64,000 bases of DNA from Streptomyces lucensis JCM 4490 (GTDB lineage: Bacteria; Actinomycetota; Actinomycetes; Streptomycetales; Streptomycetaceae), in NCBI RefSeq assembly GCF_014650035.1, contig NZ_BMUE01000004.1, forward strand, positions 372,001 through 436,000, in the 5' to 3' direction. Both the position numbers and the translations under genes were made by a program. Within the stretch, counting starts at the first letter, position 1. Each line of letters starts with the position of its first letter. The notes beneath the pieces are model-generated. The model was not told where the DNA came from and did no database searches. It was given only the letters and a program-made list of their open reading frames with translations. Below, piece after piece: positions 60,181-64,000 of this stretch.

Positions 60181-61479
60181 TCAGACCACCTCGGCGGAGG
60201 GCGCGTCGGTGCGGACGAGGGCGCGTACCGCCGGGATCGCGAGCAGGGCCGCGGCCACCACCACGCTCGTCACGGCGGACGCCAGCAGGACGTGGCCGGC
60301 TCCGAGGACGCCGGCCGCAGGGCCGGCGAGGGCCTGGCCGACCGGCATCATCGCGAGGGAACCCGCCACGTCGTAGGCGTGGATGCGGTTGAGGACGTCG
60401 GCCGGGACCTGGGTCTGCACGCTGGTCGCCCACATCACGCCCCAGAACGACAGCCCGGCGCCGGCCACGGCCGCGCCGGCCGCCATGGCCGGTACGCCGA
60501 GGCCCGCGCCGACGGCCCCGGGGAAGCAGAAGAAGGTGAACAGGGCGATCGCGCCCGCCCGGAGCATCCTGCGGGGGCGCAGCCTGAGGGCGAGCAGGCC
60601 GCCGACGACGGTGCCCGCGCCGAGGGCCGAGTTGACCAGGCCGTAGGCCCGGGGGCCGTGGTGACGGACGACCTCGGTGGCCACCAGCGGGACCGTCGGG
60701 CCCCACACGGCGATCATGTACACGCACCAGATGGCGATCACACCCCACAGCCAGTTCCGCGCCCGGAACTCCCGCCAGCCCTCGACGAGATCGGACCGGA
60801 AGGCGCGCACGCCGGGTCCCGCGGCGCGCGCGGCGGCCCCGGGCAGCGGGGGCAGCCGGAGCAGCAGCAGGCACACGGCGCTGACCGCGTAGGTGGCGGC
60901 GTCCACGGCGAGCACCGAGCCGGGTGAGGCGAAGGCGACCAGCAGACCGGCGACGGCCGGCCCCACCAGCTGCGCGGCGGACTCGGCGATCCGTACCGCG
61001 CCGTTGGCGCCCTGGACGTCGCGGGCGAGGCGGGGCACGGTGCTGGCCACGCCCGGCTGGAAGACCGCCGCGGCCGCACCGCTGACCACGCCCAGGACGC
61101 AGACCTGCCCCAGGTCCACCCGGCCGGTGAAGAAGAGGACGGCGACCAGCGCCTGGGTCACGAGCCGGACCAGGTCGGCGCCGATCATCAGCCGCCGGGT
61201 GCCGAACCGGTCGGCGACGACCCCGCCGAAGACGACCAGTCCCGCGAACGCACCGGCCTTGGCGGCCATGGCGAGGCCGACCGCGCCCGCACCGTACCCG
61301 TGCTGCAGCAGGCCGGCGGCGAGCGCCACCGGCGCCATGGTGTCGCCGAGACGGGCGACGGCACGGGACACGAAGAACAGCGCGAAGTCCCGCGACCAGA
61401 CGTCGGGGGCCGCGGCTGCGGCGCCGGGGCCGCGCCGGGCCCGGGGGATGGCGTACCGCCGTGCCCTCGTACCGGTCAT
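60181..61479 (-). CDS. MFS transporter (drug-exporter-like)
   Basis: A protein of 432 residues with about 12 membrane helices. 'ADRFGTRRLMIGADLVRLVT' is the MFS A-loop (D-R-x-G-R-R type), and 'FQPGVASTVPRLARDVQGAN' and 'ESAAQLVGPAVAGLLVAFA' are typical of the MFS_3/EntS-like exporter group. Substrate unknown. The start has GGGGAG upstream. Confidence 0.88.
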   Translation of the reverse strand: MTGTRARRYAIPRARRGPGAAAAAPDVWSRDFALFFVSRAVARLGDTMAPVALAAGLLQHGYGAGAVGLAMAAKAGAFAGLVVFGGVVADRFGTRRLMIGADLVRLVTQALVAVLFFTGRVDLGQVCVLGVVSGAAAAVFQPGVASTVPRLARDVQGANGAVRIAESAAQLVGPAVAGLLVAFASPGSVLAVDAATYAVSAVCLLLLRLPPLPGAAARAAGPGVRAFRSDLVEGWREFRARNWLWGVIAIWCVYMIAVWGPTVPLVATEVVRHHGPRAYGLVNSALGAGTVVGGLLALRLRPRRMLRAGAIALFTFFCFPGAVGAGLGVPAMAAGAAVAGAGLSFWGVMWATSVQTQVPADVLNRIHAYDVAGSLAMMPVGQALAGPAAGVLGAGHVLLASAVTSVVVAAALLAIPAVRALVRTDAPSAEVV

Positions 61480-61558
61480 CCGCCGTACTCCCCTCCCCGT
61501 GCGCAGCCCGCCGCCGCGCGGGATCATGCCACGTCCCGCCCGCGCGCATCAGGGGTTA

Positions 61559-61915
61559 TCAGTCCGTGGGCAGCCCCAACTCGGGGTGGGCGTCCAGGAG
61601 TCGTGGCGGGGCCGCCTGGCGCCAGGAGTCGGCGAGGATGTCCCGCAGCTCGTCCTCGTCCTCCAGCGCGGCGAGTCGCACGCGCACCCAGGCGAACTGC
61701 GCCTCGTGCCCGGCGATCCAGAACTTCTCCGGTTCGGCCAGCGCCAGTTCGTCGCGCTCCTCCTTGGGGCAGCGCACCGCGATGGACGTCTCGTCCTCGG
61801 GCAGGGTCGCGAACATCTTCCCGGCGACCCGGAAGGTGGGCATGCTCCAGGCGGTCTTCTCCGTGGTGTCCGGCAGGGACAGGGCGACTCGGCGTACGTC
61901 TTCTGCGTCCGGCAT
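61559..61915 (-). CDS. MmcQ/YjbR family DNA-binding-like protein
   Basis: A 118-residue single-domain protein: 'EDVRRVALSLPDTTEKTAWS', 'PTFRVAGKMFATLPEDETSI', 'EKFWIAGHEAQFAWVRVRLA' and 'DILADSWRQAAPPRLL'. The YjbR fold resembles a double-wing DNA-binding domain, but the function of the family is unclear. Likely its own transcript between the MFS and LysR genes. Confidence 0.88.
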   Translation of the reverse strand: MPDAEDVRRVALSLPDTTEKTAWSMPTFRVAGKMFATLPEDETSIAVRCPKEERDELALAEPEKFWIAGHEAQFAWVRVRLAALEDEDELRDILADSWRQAAPPRLLDAHPELGLPTD

Positions 61916-61989
61916 GCCTCGCACCGTAGCCCCCGCCACTGACAGCCGGTCCGCCCGGGCGGGGCACCGCGGGGCGGGGTGCGGCGGGG

Positions 61990-62892
61990 TCACGCCTGCG
62001 CCGCCTCGCCCAGCGCCTGGAGCACCGGGCGGATCAGCGGGTGCTGCTCGGCTCCCCGGCGTACGGCGGCGAACACGCGGCGGGTGGGGGCCACGCCGTC
62101 GACCGGTCGTACGACGACGCCCGTGAGGTCCATGCCGCGCAGCGCGGAGCGCGGTACGAGGGCCACGCCGGCGTCGGCCGAGGCGAGGGCGACCACGGCG
62201 CGGAAGTCGTCGGAGGAGTGCTCCAGCCGGGGCTGGAAGCCCGCGCTCTCGCAGGCGAGGACGACCACGTCGTGGCAGGGGTTGCCGGGGTACGGGCCGA
62301 TCCACGGGTCCTTGGCCAGCTCGGCGAGGGGGACCTCGGCGCCGTCCGCGAGGCGGTGGCCGACCGGTACGACGGCGTCGAACGGCTCGGCGTAGAGGGG
62401 GACGTGGGTGAGGCGGGGGTCGTCGGCGGACGGCGCGCCCCGGTACTCGACGGCGACCGCCACGTCGACCTGCCGGTCCAGCACCATCGGCAGGCTGGCG
62501 TCGCCCTCGGCGTCCTGGACCCGGATCCGTATGCCGGGCGCCCGGGACGCGAGGCGGGCCACGGCCGGGGCCACGACCTGGGCGATGCCGGTCGCGAAGG
62601 CCGCCACGGTGACCGTGCCCGCCTCGCCCGAGCCGTAGGCGGCCAGCTCGGCCTCGGCCCGCTCCAGCTGGGCGAGGACCGCGTTGGTGTGGCCCAGCAG
62701 GATCTCGCCGGCCGGGGTGAGCCGTACGCCCTTGGCGCCGCGCTCGACCAGGCGGTGGCCGGTCTCCTGCTCCAGGGCCGTCAGCTGCTGGGAGACGGCC
62801 GAAGGGGTGAGGTAGAGCGCGGCGGCCGCCGCGGTGACCGTGCGGTGGTCGGCCACCGCACGGAGGATGTGGAGCCGCCGCGCTTCGATCAT
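61990..62892 (-). CDS. LysR-family transcriptional regulator
   Basis: A protein of 300 residues. N-terminal HTH: 'MIEARRLHILRAVADHRTVT', then 'AAAAALYLTPSAVSQQLTAL' and 'EQETGHRLVERGAKGVRLTP'. The rest is a type 2 periplasmic-binding effector domain. I chose the second ATG, which lies seven bases after GATAAT (leaderless pattern) and matches usual LysR N-termini; another ATG is nine bases upstream. It is on the same strand as, and immediately downstream of, kbl, so it may regulate threonine/glycine use, but regulator and target are linked only by position. Confidence 0.9.
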   Translation of the reverse strand: MIEARRLHILRAVADHRTVTAAAAALYLTPSAVSQQLTALEQETGHRLVERGAKGVRLTPAGEILLGHTNAVLAQLERAEAELAAYGSGEAGTVTVAAFATGIAQVVAPAVARLASRAPGIRIRVQDAEGDASLPMVLDRQVDVAVAVEYRGAPSADDPRLTHVPLYAEPFDAVVPVGHRLADGAEVPLAELAKDPWIGPYPGNPCHDVVVLACESAGFQPRLEHSSDDFRAVVALASADAGVALVPRSALRGMDLTGVVVRPVDGVAPTRRVFAAVRRGAEQHPLIRPVLQALGEAAQA

Positions 62893-62923
62893 GCCCTCCA
62901 TTATCCCAGGGCGTACGCCCTGG

Positions 62924-64000
62924 TCAGGCCCCCAGTTCGGCGCGCGCCGCGATGAACGCGTCGACCGCGCGGTTGACGTCGTCCGTGGAGTGCGCGGCGG
63001 ACAGCTGGACGCGGATGCGGGCCTGGCCCTGCGGGACGACCGGGTAGGAGAAACCGATCACGTAGACCCCGCGCTCCAGCAGCAGTTCGGCCATGCGGCC
63101 CGCCTTGGCCGCGTCACCGATCATGACGGGCGCGATGGCGTGGTCGCCGGGGAGGATGTCGAAACCCTCCTCGGTCATCCGGCCGCGGAAGAGCGCCGTG
63201 TTCTCCGCGAGCCGGACGCGCAGGTCGTCGGCCGATTCCAGGAGGTCCAGCACCTCGAGGGAGGCGGCGGCGATCACCGGGGCGAGGGTGTTGGAGAACA
63301 GGTAGGGGCGCGAGCGCTGGCGCAGCAGGGCGACGATCTCGGCGCGGGCGGCGACGTAGCCGCCGGAGGCGCCGCCGAGGGCCTTGCCGAGGGTGCCGGT
63401 GATGATGTCGACGCGGTCCATGACGCCGTGGAGTTCGGGGGTGCCGCGGCCGGTCGGGCCGACGAAGCCGACGGCGTGCGAGTCGTCGACCATGACCATG
63501 GCGTCGTAGCGGTCGGCGAGGTCGCAGATCTCGCCCAGGGGCGCGACGTAGCCGTCCATGGAGAAGACGCCGTCGGTGACGATCAGCCGGCGCCGGGCGT
63601 CGGACGCCTCCTTGAGCTTGGTCTCCAGGTCCGCGAGGTCGCGGTTGGCGTAGCGGAAGCGGCGGGCCTTGGACAGGCGGATGCCGTCGATGATCGAGGC
63701 GTGGTTGAGGGCGTCGGAGATGACGGCGTCCTCCTCGCCGAGCAGGGTCTCGAAGACCCCGCCGTTGGCGTCGAAGCAGGAGGAGTACAGGATCGTGTCC
63801 TCCTGGCCGAGGAACGCCGAGAGCCTGCTCTCCAGCTCCTTGTGCACCTCCTGGGTGCCGCAGATGAAGCGGACGGAGGCCATGCCGTAGCCCCAGCGGT
63901 CCAGGGCCTGGTGGGCGGCGGCGACGACCGCGGGGTGGTCGGCGAGGCCGAGGTAGTTGTTGGCGCAGAAGTTGAGTACCTCGCCGGGGCGGCCGCCGGC
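62924..64000 (-). CDS. kbl: Glycine C-acetyltransferase (2-amino-3-ketobutyrate CoA ligase), 5' end outside window
   Basis: 359 codons are visible; the usual length is about 397, so roughly 38 N-terminal residues lie beyond the right edge. PLP-dependent alpha-oxoamine synthase fold: '[20 protein letters not shown]', '[20 protein letters not shown]', '[20 protein letters not shown]' (PLP Asp and His) and the Schiff-base Lys in '[15 protein letters not shown]'. The enzyme cleaves 2-amino-3-ketobutyrate with CoA to glycine and acetyl-CoA in threonine breakdown. Threonine dehydrogenase (tdh) is expected just upstream, outside the window. Confidence 0.94.
   Translation of the reverse strand, partial: AGGRPGEVLNFCANNYLGLADHPAVVAAAHQALDRWGYGMASVRFICGTQEVHKELESRLSAFLGQEDTILYSSCFDANGGVFETLLGEEDAVISDALNHASIIDGIRLSKARRFRYANRDLADLETKLKEASDARRRLIVTDGVFSMDGYVAPLGEICDLADRYDAMVMVDDSHAVGFVGPTGRGTPELHGVMDRVDIITGTLGKALGGASGGYVAARAEIVALLRQRSRPYLFSNTLAPVIAAASLEVLDLLESADDLRVRLAENTALFRGRMTEEGFDILPGDHAIAPVMIGDAAKAGRMAELLLERGVYVIGFSYPVVPQGQARIRVQLSAAHSTDDVNRAVDAFIAARAELGA

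Overview
The window is chromosomal DNA of a Streptomyces, probably from the S. coelicolor/lividans group. Evidence: very high G+C with strong third-position bias, many GTG starts, many leaderless-type promoters, almost no TTA codons, and actinomycete hallmark genes (monomeric isocitrate dehydrogenase, a CYP158A-type P450, cobF/cobK, DUF574 methyltransferases, a LLRVCSAI leader peptide). I see no phage, insertion sequence, integrase or CRISPR array. Once small genes are included, no gene-free stretch exceeds about 300 bp.

Layout. 1-6.8 kb: end of a SHOCT protein, DUF4186, a secreted M1 peptidase, icd, an N-formylglutamate amidohydrolase family protein and a P450. 6.8-15.1 kb: a regulator/protease cluster made of an ECF-like sigma factor, a coupled unknown protein, an intracellular subtilase, a divergent TPR-CHAT caspase-like protease, a LuxR-type ATPase regulator and a matrixin-like protein whose catalytic Glu is Gln. 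15.3-16.6 kb: an ECM4-type thiol transferase behind a cysteine-type leader peptide. 16.7-24 kb: a 4-hydroxyproline catabolic operon (three-subunit D-hydroxyproline dehydrogenase, deaminase, epimerase), its GntR regulator and an APC permease. 24-27.5 kb: a GAF-PP2C phosphatase, a MASE1 membrane sensor, tRNA-Pro and a membrane protein. 27.6-38 kb: a cupin, two Gfo/Idh/MocA dehydrogenases, a poly-gamma-glutamate hydrolase-like protein and two complete sugar ABC importers. 38-50.2 kb: a second tRNA-Pro, DUF309, cobF/cobK, HAD phosphatases, a thiolase, a lipase, DUF574 methyltransferases (one frameshifted) and a FluG-like pair of glutamine synthetase and amidohydrolase genes. 50.2-58.2 kb: a Nudix-like DUF4916 protein, a SLATT-like membrane protein, a degenerate Nudix-like protein, a giant caspase-STAND-WD40 protein and a translationally coupled LCAT-like lipase. 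58.3-64 kb: a third tRNA-Pro, a split transketolase under a SoxR/MerR-type promoter, an MFS exporter, a YjbR protein, a LysR regulator and the 3' part of kbl.

The two most interesting regions are the TPR-CHAT/subtilase/sigma cluster and the caspase-STAND-WD40/lipase cluster. Both look like regulated proteolysis or cell-suicide (defence-type) modules. The only two in-frame TTA leucine codons I could find in the window's genes lie in the two caspase-like proteases, one each. This predicts that both are translated only when the bldA tRNA is active, so both death-type proteases would be tied to development. Product names here come from reading motifs by eye. No database search was run.
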